The position numbers and the translations under genes are program-made. Positions 8,301 through 14,894 of a stretch of DNA of 15,765 bases are shown one piece after another; positions within the stretch are counted from its first letter, which is position 1, and each line of letters opens with the position of its first letter. The DNA comes from Bacillota bacterium (GTDB lineage: Bacteria; Bacillota; DTU030; DUMP01). The stretch spans positions 1 to 15,765 of the forward strand of contig JAAYHG010000071.1 in NCBI GenBank assembly GCA_012735455.1, given 5' to 3'. The notes under the pieces are model-generated. The model ran no database searches. It was not told the DNA's origin and was given only the letters and a program-made list of their open reading frames with translations.

Positions 8301-8749
8301 TCGATCTTAACGTTAAACCCCTCCGCTATCTGCTCCTTCACAAGACGTATTTCCAGGAGTCCATTCACAAACCGAGCTCGGGCTCCCTCTTCTCTTACCT
8401 GTTCCGGCAGCTGCACTACCCGTTCAAAGGGGCCATAGATACGTTCCCGGCTTATCGCTTTGCCGTTACTCAAAGGTTCCCTGACATTTCCCTTGACTTT
8501 GATTTGACTCCCAAGGACCAAGATCTCTATGTCTTCACGTGTCAGGCCGGGTAGTTCGACCAGTACAGTAATCTCACTTTCGCTGGCATAAACGTCCGCC
8601 CGGGGAAAGCCCTGCTCTGCTTCTGCACTTTGGGCAAAAGTAGACCAAAAGTCCCTGCCCTCGGGCGTGTCGAACACCCCCGGCCAAAATCCCCCACTCT
8701 GGAATTTTTGTGCCAGTTCTCGCCAGCGCAGCAGTTTTTCCAGATCCAT
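8297..8749 (-). CDS. Hsp20/alpha-crystallin-domain protein (CotM/CotP-like), copy A
   Basis: A 150-residue small heat-shock-type protein. The alpha-crystallin domain begins at FPRADVYASESEITVLVELPG (about residue 48), a classic Hsp20 opening, and continues through LTREDIEILVLGSQIKVKG. It includes the A-x-x-x-x-G-h-L motif as ARFVNGLLEIRLV and ends with a VxI-type tail (FNVKIE). Start ATG 8749 has GGGTGAT five bases upstream. It is the first gene of a minus-strand cluster and overlaps the GerPC-like gene by 4 bp, so the two are almost certainly co-expressed. It is divergent from two small GerP-like genes, across 63 bp. I infer a spore coat/germination function; ordinary protein-folding duty is possible. 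Confidence 0.85.
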   Translation of the reverse strand: MDLEKLLRWRELAQKFQSGGFWPGVFDTPEGRDFWSTFAQSAEAEQGFPRADVYASESEITVLVELPGLTREDIEILVLGSQIKVKGNVREPLSNGKAISRERIYGPFERVVQLPEQVREEGARARFVNGLLEIRLVKEQIAEGFNVKIE

Positions 8750-8768
8750 TGCTTATCACCCACGCCGA

Positions 8769-8796
8769 ACCTTTCGCTTTCGTTCTCTATATATTA
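8769..8796 (+). promoter_or_regulatory. possible sigma-K-type promoter of the small gerP-like genes
   Basis: AC (8769-8770), a 17-bp spacer and TATATATTA (8788-8796) match AC-N16/17-CATAnnnTA except the first -10 base. It lies 17 bp before the first plus-strand GerP-like gene; gerP of Bacillus is known to be sigma-K controlled. The AT-rich core could equally serve the divergent hsp20 gene. Confidence 0.3.
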
Positions 8797-8812
8797 GACT
8801 GGGGGGAACGAG

Positions 8813-9076
8813 ATGTTGCCAATAGTAATTAACATTTTCTACCTTAAGATAAACTCCGTGGAGAATGCCTCGGCGATAAACATCGGTGAAAACTACTTGG
8901 TGGACTGGACCAATGCCGATAAACGAAACCAGGGCTATGGCCAGAACCTTGGGGATGGCAGTGATTTCGTGGCCTCAAGATACATAGTGGATGACCGAGA
9001 CGGGGTAGATGCGCCCACCTACAAACAGTCGCTCCATCAGGGAGATCAACAAAACCTACTGGGGAGGCATGAGTAA
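8813..9076 (+). CDS. GerPA/GerPF-like small spore protein
   Basis: An 87-residue product starting MLPIVINIFYLKINSVENA, then SAINIGENYLVDWTNADKRN and QGYGQNLGDGSDFV. This follows the GerPA/GerPF pattern: a short hydrophobic opening, a phrase of the h-x-x-G-D/E type, then Gly/Asn/Ser-rich polar sequence. GerPA/PF proteins act in the spore coat to let germinants through. ATG 8813 has GGGGGG six to seven bases upstream. It overlaps the next gene by one base (TAATG), so the pair is translationally coupled. It is slightly longer than usual family members because of a polar C-terminal tail (KQSLHQGDQQ). Identification is by pattern and by its GerPC-like neighbour. Confidence 0.6.
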   Translation: MLPIVINIFYLKINSVENASAINIGENYLVDWTNADKRNQGYGQNLGDGSDFVASRYIVDDRDGVDAPTYKQSLHQGDQQNLLGRHE

Positions 9077-9324
9077 TGGCCAACGCGAACTTTTCCCCTG
9101 CCATTATTAATCTTTTAGGACTCAGAGTTACAGTCGTTGACCGTAGTTCCACCCTGAGTCTGGGCCCACTACAGCAGACGGAATTTTTTGTCAGTACCAA
9201 GCGCAATATGTCCGCTGAAATAAACGGGGATTTATCGTCTGACTTCATACCCCGCTTTATCATACTGGATTCCGATTTCGCCGATGCCAATGCCAACAGT
9301 ATAGAAGTGGCTGTAGGAAACTGA
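9076..9324 (+). CDS. Small GerP-like spore protein (GerPB/PD/PE-type)
   Basis: An 82-residue acidic product. Residues about 9-30 (IINLLGLRVTVVDRSSTLSL plus G) resemble the conserved opening of GerPB/GerPD/GerPE-type proteins, which have a beta-strand followed by a Ser-rich turn and an h-x-G unit. The rest (FFVSTKRNMSAEINGDLS, FIPRFIILDSDFADANANS) is not recognisable to me. Start ATG 9076 shares one base with the preceding stop and has GGGAGG eight bases upstream. Its placement next to GerPA/PF- and GerPC-like genes supports a spore coat permeability role, but the similarity is weak. It is the last gene before about 200 bp of non-coding DNA. Confidence 0.5.
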   Translation: MANANFSPAIINLLGLRVTVVDRSSTLSLGPLQQTEFFVSTKRNMSAEINGDLSSDFIPRFIILDSDFADANANSIEVAVGN

Positions 9325-9520
9325 GAACTAACTAGCGCACGAGGGCCACTGGTTGTCACCACTTTCTCCTTGAGTGAATACCATAAATCGAGCACACCTA
9401 GTTCAGCGCCACTGTTGTGGACGTGCCTAGGTTGCGAGCAGACCACTGCCCAACCCTGTTCGGCCCTCCTTTAGAGGCTAGGACCGAACGCTCACTGGAA
9501 GTGAGAAAGGAGTACCTCTT
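9325..9520 (+). promoter_or_regulatory. structured non-coding region before a small ORF and patatin gene
   Basis: No gene is supported here. Nested complementary elements are visible: GTTCGG/CCGAAC (9458-9463, 9484-9489), CTCAC/GTGAG (9491-9495, 9501-9505), and CTCCTTT (9466-9472), which is exactly complementary to the ribosome-site AAAGGAG (9506-9512). This could be a cis-acting leader that hides the ribosome site of the ORF at 9521. I do not recognise a known riboswitch class, and an intrinsic terminator is not obvious. Confidence 0.35.
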
Positions 9521-9613
9521 ATGAGCATGGCAGAAAAAAAGGCCATTGGGCACCGAACCCACTGTGGCTTAGCCAAGATAACACACTGCAACCAGCCCTG
9601 GCGCACCACGTAG
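9521..9613 (+). CDS. possible 30-residue small protein/leader peptide
   Basis: ATG 9521 has AAAGGAG eight bases upstream and opens a 30-codon frame (MSMAEKKAIGHRTHCGLAKI...) rich in His and Cys (HRTHC, THC), ending at TAG 9613. The ribosome site of the patatin-like gene (GGGAGG) begins directly at the stop, so the peptide could be translationally coupled to it. Its own ribosome site is complementary to an upstream segment (9466-9472). It is too short to judge by composition and resembles nothing I know; chance ORF is a real possibility. Confidence 0.35.
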   Translation: MSMAEKKAIGHRTHCGLAKITHCNQPWRTT

Positions 9614-9625
9614 GGAGGAATATGC

Positions 9626-10528
9626 ATGCGGTTAAGACCGGTAGTTGGTGTAGCTCTAGGGGGCGGGGGGCTCAGGAGTGCGGCCCATATCGGCGTGCTC
9701 AAGGTATTGGAAAAGGAAGGGATCAAGATCGATCTTCTTGCTGGCACCAGTGGTGGCAGCATCGTAGGTGCCCTGTACGCAGCCGGCTTAAGCCTGGAAC
9801 AGATCGAATACATCTACCGCACACTCCCCAAACAGCTTCCCACCCCTGCTGTCAACACCTTCTCTTTTCTTTTGGCTCTGTTAGAACGCATAGGATTTTT
9901 GCCGAAGCGGCCCTCGCTTAGGCAGATCTCCCTTCCACGGGGCCTGCTCAAGAACGACCCCATCCGCCAGCTGATGACGAAAGAAACGAAGGGTTATTCC
10001 TTCGACCAATTGAAGCTTCCGTTGGCGGTTCTGGCCACAGACCTCTGTTCGGGACGCGAGGTTGTCTTCGCCCCCGAGAAGGCACGGCATTATTTAGACG
10101 ACGGCCAGCGCATCTTCCTAAGCAACGAACAAGTGAGCGTAGCCGTAGCTGCCAGCTCCTCTATCCCAGGGATTTTTGTTCCGGTAAATGTAGCTGGACA
10201 CTGCCTGGTAGACGGCGCTCTAAAGGCCAACGTTCCTGTCCACCTCCTTAAGGATTGGGGGGCACAGGTGATTATAGCTGTGGATCTTGGATTTACCGTG
10301 GAAGAAGCCCGTATCGGCAATATTTTGCACGTGCTCCTGCAGGCAAACGACATCATGGGCCAAACCATCTCCGACCTACACCTTAAGGCCAGCAGCGCTT
10401 TGGTAATACGGCCCCAGGTTGGCCCGATGCGTCTCACAGAGTTTGAGCGCATTCCTGAGGTTATCGCCCAAGGCGTGGCAGCCGCCGCACAGTCTTTGAC
10501 TACAATTAAGAGCGCCATCAAGCGCTAG
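9626..10528 (+). CDS. Patatin-like phospholipase family protein (RssA/YlbK type)
   Basis: A serine acyl-hydrolase of the bacterial patatin family, likely cytoplasmic, acting on phospholipid or acyl-ester substrates by a Ser-Asp dyad. The 300-residue protein has the oxyanion motif GGGGLR (12-17), the nucleophile elbow GTSGGS (40-45, Ser42) and the DGA motif (196-198, Asp196), all three intact. VATDL-like sequence (LAVLATDLCSG, about 134-143) also fits the family. ATG 9626 has GGGAGG about seven bases upstream. No signal peptide is seen. It ends with a strong terminator shared with the converging ypeB operon. Substrate and a possible spore role are unknown; genes of this family in Firmicutes are usually generic. 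Confidence 0.88.
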   Translation: MRLRPVVGVALGGGGLRSAAHIGVLKVLEKEGIKIDLLAGTSGGSIVGALYAAGLSLEQIEYIYRTLPKQLPTPAVNTFSFLLALLERIGFLPKRPSLRQISLPRGLLKNDPIRQLMTKETKGYSFDQLKLPLAVLATDLCSGREVVFAPEKARHYLDDGQRIFLSNEQVSVAVAASSSIPGIFVPVNVAGHCLVDGALKANVPVHLLKDWGAQVIIAVDLGFTVEEARIGNILHVLLQANDIMGQTISDLHLKASSALVIRPQVGPMRLTEFERIPEVIAQGVAAAAQSLTTIKSAIKR

Positions 10529-10566
10529 AAGAGCCCGTGGGTTCCATTCACAACCCACGGGCTCTT
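10529..10566. terminator. bidirectional terminator between patatin gene and ypeB
   Basis: AAGAGCCCGTGGGTT (10529-10543) and AACCCACGGGCTCTT (10552-10566) form a perfect 15-bp stem with an 8-nt loop. It begins right after the patatin stop and ends 2 bp before the ypeB stop. A TTTCTT tail follows on the plus strand; the minus-strand exit (TTCTAG) is short, so it works better for the patatin gene. Confidence 0.85.
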
Positions 10567-10568
10567 TC

Positions 10569-11930
10569 TTACATGGTATAGGTACCGTCCTCGCTCTCGA
10601 TGGCCTGGAGTATCTTCTCTTCGCGACCGTTTTCCGTGTTGTAGTATACCAAAAAGGTCTGCCCGTTGGAGGTACCGCGGACCTCCCAACAGTAACGCTC
10701 ACTGGCATCGGCCATGGGGATAACAGTAGGCCGCACACGCTCGACCTGCATGCGCGCCTCACCCTGGGCCTTGGCTTGGCCTGAGGTAAACTTCGGCCGT
10801 GGCAATGTGCGCTTCTGATGGGAGGTAAGATACCCGCGAGCATCAAAGGCCAGGACTTCCCCATTATCTAAAGCCACACTCACCTTAACAAAGTCGGGGT
10901 ACACCACCACATCATCCTGGGTCCAGGCCAGGGTAACCACCAGGGTATTAGGGTGGCGCAACGAACCGGTACTGATCATGTCCTTGTAACCCCTGGCACG
11001 GACAAACTCCTCCGCCTTTTCCACTGCTTCCTTGATGCCAAGTTTGCTCTCTTTAGGTGAGCGAGGATTAAGCATGGAGATCACATGCCCGCCGGTCTGG
11101 GTTACATCCACCACTATCTCCGGCAGACGGCGTCCACCTTGAGGTTGAAGGGTAATAGAGTAAACGGGGATGCGCCCGGCCACACGGCGAGAACTTTTGG
11201 CACTATACTTCACCTGCGAGCCTTGGTTAATAAACTGCTCTGCTATGCGACCGGCCTGCTCAACTGTCACCGGCTCCCCGGTGACACCGCGCGGTTTGAT
11301 GTTACTCATGTGTTCAGAAAAAGGCCCGTCGTAGGTAAGAGTAGGTGCCTCGTCCTGCAGACGAACGTCCACCTTACTGAGTCCGTCAGCTACGCTACCC
11401 GCTGGTGGCACGGGCTTCCCTTTGAGTCCTACGGTAACACCCTTGGTGCCCCAGTTGGGTTTGTCTTTTATCCCGCCGATCATAGCCTGCAGTTCCCGGT
11501 TTAGGCTGTTTGCTTGTTTAGAGAGCGTAGCCAGGTTCTCGCGCTCTTCCTCCGAGAGGCTTTGCCCAAGGGACAGCTTGCGCGCCAAGGCATAGGCATA
11601 GTCACCTGTTTGGGCCAGGTATTTCTGCGTAGAAGTAAGGTTAAAGCGGCTAAAAGGAAGCTGCCCTAAGGAAGAACGTGCACTCTCAGCCTCATGCCAA
11701 GCGCTGGCCAGGGTAAGTACTGCCTGTCCGTTGTCCTGGCTAACCTGCCCCTTGGCCAAGAGACTATCTAGATTCTGTACGTGGTTCACCATCGTAACCA
11801 GGGCACGCTGGTAACCAGCCTCCAAGGAGTTCTTGGCAAGTTTATTCTCTTGATTGTAACTCCGGAACCAGAGCCCCCCGAGTAGAGCCAGCAGTGCTAC
11901 TCCCACAATCACGAAACGCGAATTGCGCAC
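10569..11930 (-). CDS. ypeB: Germination protein YpeB
   Basis: YpeB is the partner required for stable presence of the cortex-lytic enzyme SleB in the dormant spore. The 453-residue protein has one N-terminal membrane anchor (FVIVGVALLALLGGLWF). A helical domain follows (QRALVTMVNHVQNLDSLLAK, AWHEAESARSSLGQLPFSR, both matching known YpeB patterns). The C-terminal region carries PepSY-like repeats around VTVEQAGRIAEQFI, LGIKEAVEKAEEFVRARGY and QAKAQGEARMQVER. GTG 11930 has AGGAGG eight bases upstream; the GTG at 11939 lies within that ribosome site. It is the second gene after sleB, with only 12 bp between, so both are one operon, probably forespore-expressed from a sigma-G-like promoter at 12490-12520. 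Length is normal for the family. Confidence 0.95.
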   Translation of the reverse strand: MRNSRFVIVGVALLALLGGLWFRSYNQENKLAKNSLEAGYQRALVTMVNHVQNLDSLLAKGQVSQDNGQAVLTLASAWHEAESARSSLGQLPFSRFNLTSTQKYLAQTGDYAYALARKLSLGQSLSEEERENLATLSKQANSLNRELQAMIGGIKDKPNWGTKGVTVGLKGKPVPPAGSVADGLSKVDVRLQDEAPTLTYDGPFSEHMSNIKPRGVTGEPVTVEQAGRIAEQFINQGSQVKYSAKSSRRVAGRIPVYSITLQPQGGRRLPEIVVDVTQTGGHVISMLNPRSPKESKLGIKEAVEKAEEFVRARGYKDMISTGSLRHPNTLVVTLAWTQDDVVVYPDFVKVSVALDNGEVLAFDARGYLTSHQKRTLPRPKFTSGQAKAQGEARMQVERVRPTVIPMADASERYCWEVRGTSNGQTFLVYYNTENGREEKILQAIESEDGTYTM

Positions 11931-11942
11931 CCTTACCACCTC

Positions 11943-12458
11943 CTAGAGCCCAAATACGTGTTGGCCAATGCTGGTCACTATGTTACGCGTCCAAATCCAA
12001 GGACTTACCTCTTTGCCAGGATTCCAAAAATAGAGTGCGCCGTAACTAGGGTCCCAGCCGTCCAAGGCTACCTGGGCAGCCGAGACATGCTCCTCTGTTG
12101 GTTCTAGCGTCCAGATAATGCCGTTGGCAACAGATTCAAAGGCCCAAGGCTCAAAGATAACCTCAGAAACAGTTCCCGGGAACTGCGGGTCCTGCACACG
12201 GTTTAGAATCACCGCCGCCACGGCCACCTGCCCCACATACGGTTCGCTGTGCGCCTCCCCTGAGACCACCCGGGCCAGCATCCAGAGGTCGTCATAGGTG
12301 GGATAGCCCTGTTGGGGCGAAAAAGCTGCCTGGCTGAGGGCCGTGGTCTCTGGTCCCTCAGTCTCTCCACCCGTGCGGAAACCCAGGGCCGCTACGAAAG
12401 CCACTAGTATCAAGAAAACAACTCCAATCATTTTCCAGGCCGAATCCGGTCCGCGCAT
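11943..12458 (-). CDS. sleB: Spore cortex-lytic enzyme SleB (short form)
   Basis: A lytic transglycosylase-type enzyme that degrades muramic-delta-lactam cortex during germination. The 171-residue product has an N-terminal membrane/signal segment (MIGVVFLILVAFVAALGF) and then the Hydrolase_2 domain starting YDDLWMLARVVSGEAHSEPY. E68 in SGEA is the likely catalytic Glu, and GQVAVAAVILNRVQDP and ALYFWNPGK follow. The usual peptidoglycan-binding domain before the catalytic part is missing, so it is a short form, with a 25-residue Thr/Gly/Ser/Gln linker instead. ATG 12458 has AAGGAGG eight bases upstream; GTG 12476 lies upstream of that site. It is translated just ahead of ypeB. Lack of the binding domain does not argue against activity, as short SleB-type proteins are common in clostridia. 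Confidence 0.92.
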   Translation of the reverse strand: MRGPDSAWKMIGVVFLILVAFVAALGFRTGGETEGPETTALSQAAFSPQQGYPTYDDLWMLARVVSGEAHSEPYVGQVAVAAVILNRVQDPQFPGTVSEVIFEPWAFESVANGIIWTLEPTEEHVSAAQVALDGWDPSYGALYFWNPGKEVSPWIWTRNIVTSIGQHVFGL

Positions 12459-12489
12459 ACACCCTACCTCCTTCACACTATGGCAAACT

Positions 12490-12520
12490 TAGCTTGTTCG
12501 CAGTGCGAAGGGATTATGCA
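12490..12520 (-). promoter_or_regulatory. sigma-G-like promoter of sleB-ypeB
   Basis: On the minus strand, TGCATA (12515-12520), an 18-bp spacer and CAAGCTA (12490-12496) are close to the forespore sigma-G pattern (gHATR, 18 bp, CATnHTA), with one mismatch in the -10. sleB is known to be sigma-G controlled in Bacillus. The -10 lies 31 bp before the ATG. Confidence 0.4.
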
Positions 12521-12557
12521 GCTTAAGACACCACGCTTTCACCAGGTTCTCCCCCTG

Positions 12558-12588
12558 TGAATATAGTGGTACTGAGCTACCCATGCCA
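12558..12588 (+). promoter_or_regulatory. sigma-G-like promoter of the trypsin-like protease gene
   Basis: TGAATA (12558-12563), an 18-bp spacer and CATGCCA (12582-12588) fit the sigma-G pattern with a perfect -35 and one -10 mismatch. It lies 45 bp before the ATG at 12634, divergent from the sleB promoter in the same 175-bp gap. Confidence 0.42.
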
Positions 12589-12633
12589 AGGTTGCGCACG
12601 CACCTGGTACCACAACTTCCAGGGGGTGATTCT

Positions 12634-13644
12634 ATGGAGAGACTTTTTCAGGCACTACGCGTGGCTTGGTCTGACTGCAACTACCTACCTAACGTAGTGG
12701 GGGTTGGAGTTGGTTACAAAGAAAAAGGTCAGGAGCGAACCGATAACCTGGTGGTACAGGTTTTTGTTACCACCAAAATGCCCCGTAGCGAACTTCTGAG
12801 TGCCCAACTGGTGCCCCAGCGCATTGGTGACGTAGAAACCGACGTCATTGAGGTGGGCGAGGTTCGGCTCTTAGCCACTGCCCGCACCGGCAGGTTTCGT
12901 CCAGCCCAACCAGGTAGCAGTATCGGCCACTATAAAGTAACCGCTGGTACTTTTGGCGCAGTGGTACGCGACATTAAGACAGGCGAGCCGCTCATTCTCT
13001 CTAACAACCACGTTCTGGCCAACTCCAGCAATGGCCGTGACGGCCGGGCCAGAATCGGTGACCCTATCCTTCTGCCCGGGATTCACGACGGTGGCCGACA
13101 AGAGAAGGACGTTATTGCACACCTGGAGCGTTTTGCACCAGTGACTCTAGAGTCCCAAGAGGCGAACTGTCCCATTAGCCAGCGCGTTGCCCGCACCCAA
13201 AACCTATTTGTGCATCTTGTTCGTCCCAATTATGACGTACGCTTTTTCAAACGCACTGGCTGGAGCAATACTGTAGACTGCGCCGTTGCCAAGCCGGTTT
13301 CCCTCGATCTAATCCGACCCGAAATCCTGGAAATTGGTCCTATTCGCGGCGTGGCCGAAGCCAAGATAGGAGAGATCCTAAAAAAGAGCGGTCGCACCAC
13401 TGGTCTCACCCACGGTCCTGTCACCTCCATCAAAGCAACACTCAGGGTTGATATGGGCTCCAATAATTATGCTCTTTTCTCCGATCAGATCGTTGCCCAA
13501 CTAGGTAGTCAGGGCGGGGATAGCGGCTCTTTAGTTGTGAACAGCAACAATGAGGCCGTTGGCCTCTTGTTCGCTGGTTCTGACCGAATCACCGTAGTCA
13601 ATCGGATACAGAATGTACTGTCTCAACTTCAGGTTTCCTTTTAG
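12634..13644 (+). CDS. Trypsin-like serine peptidase domain protein, unknown target
   Basis: A 336-residue protein with a chymotrypsin/trypsin-type fold signature. The catalytic triad can be read as His126 in LSNNHVL, Asp215 in VDCAVA and Ser297 in GGDSGSLVV; the Gly-Asp-Ser-Gly-Ser motif is intact. The N-terminal 70 residues contain NVVGVGVGYKEKG, typical of a family of bacterial trypsin-like proteins that begin with a short 'VGVGYK' strand. No signal peptide or membrane segment is visible, so it should be cytoplasmic, or forespore-internal if the sigma-G-like promoter is real. ATG 12634 has AGGGGGTGAT upstream; an ATG at 12583 lacks one. It is divergent from sleB and followed by a string of small unknown genes. 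GPR, the known spore protease, is unrelated in sequence. Substrate is unknown. Confidence 0.8.
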   Translation: MERLFQALRVAWSDCNYLPNVVGVGVGYKEKGQERTDNLVVQVFVTTKMPRSELLSAQLVPQRIGDVETDVIEVGEVRLLATARTGRFRPAQPGSSIGHYKVTAGTFGAVVRDIKTGEPLILSNNHVLANSSNGRDGRARIGDPILLPGIHDGGRQEKDVIAHLERFAPVTLESQEANCPISQRVARTQNLFVHLVRPNYDVRFFKRTGWSNTVDCAVAKPVSLDLIRPEILEIGPIRGVAEAKIGEILKKSGRTTGLTHGPVTSIKATLRVDMGSNNYALFSDQIVAQLGSQGGDSGSLVVNSNNEAVGLLFAGSDRITVVNRIQNVLSQLQVSF

Positions 13645-13667
13645 AAACCGAGAAAGGAGGCGTGGTC

Positions 13668-13904
13668 GTGGAACGCCTTGATCGTACTGCAGGCGTATTT
13701 CCAGTTGGTCGGCCCAAGCGCGACCCCCCTGACTCACCGGACAAGACACCTCCTCCCCAGCCCTCCTCCGGTACCAATCCCTTTACTCTTCTTCTCATCC
13801 TTGTGCTTCTCATCCTTGGATTACCCAACAGATCTGTTCCTTCCTGGGAGGATCCAAAGGCGAGTTACAAGACAGCGAACCATCGGTACGCACTCGACAT
13901 ATAA
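13668..13904 (+). CDS. Small Pro-rich single-membrane-span protein, unknown
   Basis: A 78-residue product of unknown function. An N-terminal charged, Pro-rich part (RPKRDPPDSPDKTPPPQP) leads to one hydrophobic segment (FTLLLILVLLILG, residues about 40-52) and a polar tail (PSWEDPKASYKTANHRYALD). GTG 13668 has AAAGGAGG seven bases upstream; GTG 13662 is only one base after it. The hydrophobic core LILVLLILG is identical in sequence to that of the YjcZ-like peptides at the right end of this window. That might reflect a common function or just low complexity. It sits 23 bp after the protease gene and 70 bp before the repeat protein, so all three may be co-transcribed. Confidence 0.55.
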   Translation: MERLDRTAGVFPVGRPKRDPPDSPDKTPPPQPSSGTNPFTLLLILVLLILGLPNRSVPSWEDPKASYKTANHRYALDI

Positions 13905-13974
13905 TGCAGTGCTACCTTCTAGGATGAGTGACCCACTCACCCGTCTTTACTATTTCCAAAGTGAGGTGACCCCT

Positions 13975-14481
13975 ATGGCACTCTTACCGTTTTCCGCCCA
14001 AGATACACAAATGCTCCTCTTGATAAAGCCATACCTTAGTCCCGGAGGGCGTGCAATCACCGACGGTGCTCTCACCTTAGCTCTCCTTACCAATGACCAG
14101 CTTCGTCGGGAACTATTACCCTTACACATTCTGGAGAGCCTGGCCTTTATAAGATCAGGTCTAGAGTTCAGAAAATGGGTGCAGGCAGAGCTCCTGAAAG
14201 CTCAATCGGCAAAGGAGGAACGCATTGTGCCAAGAATGCTCCTGGATCCGAAAGACGTCTCACTAATCCTGGCTGTGAAGCCTTTCCTCTCCGACAAGAG
14301 CCAGGAAATGCTGGACACTGTCATCAATGTAATCCACGTCCTGAATAAAGAACCCTCTGTACAAACAGACAAAGAGGTGCTGACAAACCTGGTGAATCTT
14401 ATCATCCAGGCCAATAACCCACGTGAAGCAGCACCGGAACCTTTCTCTACTGAACCTGTAGACAACGAAGAGGACTACTAA
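13975..14481 (+). CDS. Unknown protein with two copies of a KP[YF]LS repeat
   Basis: I do not recognise this 168-residue product. It contains an internal duplication with a constant offset of 84 residues. D10, K18-P19-Y20-L21-S22 and D30 in copy one (about 8-40) correspond to D94, K102-P103-F104-L105-S106 and D114 in copy two (about 92-124). Each unit reads as Asp, then hydrophobic helix, KP[YF]LS, turn, and a second amphipathic helix. The C-terminus (PEPFSTEPVDNEEDY) is strongly acidic and likely disordered. ATG 13975 has GAGGTGA five bases upstream. The same frame stays open back to 13678, but that part overlaps the upstream small gene and lacks a ribosome site. A hairpin terminator follows at 14499. 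Confidence 0.75.
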   Translation: MALLPFSAQDTQMLLLIKPYLSPGGRAITDGALTLALLTNDQLRRELLPLHILESLAFIRSGLEFRKWVQAELLKAQSAKEERIVPRMLLDPKDVSLILAVKPFLSDKSQEMLDTVINVIHVLNKEPSVQTDKEVLTNLVNLIIQANNPREAAPEPFSTEPVDNEEDY

Positions 14482-14498
14482 GGAGTAGCACCATTAAT

Positions 14499-14522
14499 GC
14501 CCCGCTTGCGGGCGGGGCTTTT
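14499..14522 (+). terminator. terminator after the KP[YF]LS repeat protein
   Basis: GCCCCGC (14499-14505) and GCGGGGC (14512-14518) form a 7-bp GC stem with a 6-nt loop, followed by TTTT GTTCT. It ends the protease-to-repeat-protein unit and separates it from the YbaB-like pair. Confidence 0.8.
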
Positions 14523-14575
14523 GTTCTTTGTTCTCCCTTACCAATCCGCGAATAAGATGTAATGGGGTGAAATCT

Positions 14576-14893
14576 TTGTTCAACATGGGGTTGCTCATGA
14601 CTCAAATCCAGGAAGAAATAAACGACCTACAAAAGCGGCTCGAAACAATGACGTTTTTCGGTACCTCCTATCAAGGTAAGATTCGTGTGTGGGCCAACGG
14701 CCTACAGCTCATCATAAACCTTGATATCAATCCAGAACTCCTAACAACTCTATCGCCCCATGAACTAAATGAGGGCATCATCAGGGCCTGCAACTCTGCC
14801 CTAAAGCAAGCGCGGGATTGCCTCAGCGAAGAGATTGGTCGGGTTACAGGCGGTGGCCTGGAGTGGCCCAACCTAACTGAAGGGAGGTATTAA
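14576..14893 (+). CDS. YbaB/EbfC-like nucleoid-associated family protein (paralog)
   Basis: A 105-residue product resembling YbaB/EbfC, small dimeric DNA-binding proteins. The pattern is a N-terminal helix (MFNMGLLMTQIQEEINDLQK), a beta core (YQGKIRVWANGLQLIINLDI), then NPELL...EL, a C-terminal helix with NSALKQARDCLSEEIG, and a VTGG ending. Start TTG 14576 (MFNMG...) has GGGGTGA five bases upstream; ATGs at 14585 and 14597 are alternatives. It is followed after 1 bp by the 14895 gene, so the two are a coupled pair. The usual YbaB locus next to dnaX/recR is not here, so this is likely a second copy with a special role, perhaps in the spore. DNA binding is inferred from the family only. Confidence 0.68.
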   Translation: MFNMGLLMTQIQEEINDLQKRLETMTFFGTSYQGKIRVWANGLQLIINLDINPELLTTLSPHELNEGIIRACNSALKQARDCLSEEIGRVTGGGLEWPNLTEGRY

Positions 14894-14894
14894 G

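Noticed and set aside
8844..9446. 200-residue open frame on the minus strand opposite the gerP-like genes
   Set aside because: It spans two well-supported plus-strand genes with ribosome sites, and its translation is Ser/His/Arg/Pro-rich antisense-type with no start signal.
10376..10864. minus-strand frame across the patatin end and terminator
   Set aside because: It reads through a strong terminator hairpin and across the end of ypeB in another frame; Arg/Pro/Ser-rich shadow.
13678..13974. N-terminal extension of the KP[YF]LS repeat gene
   Set aside because: It has no ribosome site, overlaps the small TM-protein gene almost completely, and its composition is unlike the downstream part; GAGGTGA before ATG 13975 decides the start.
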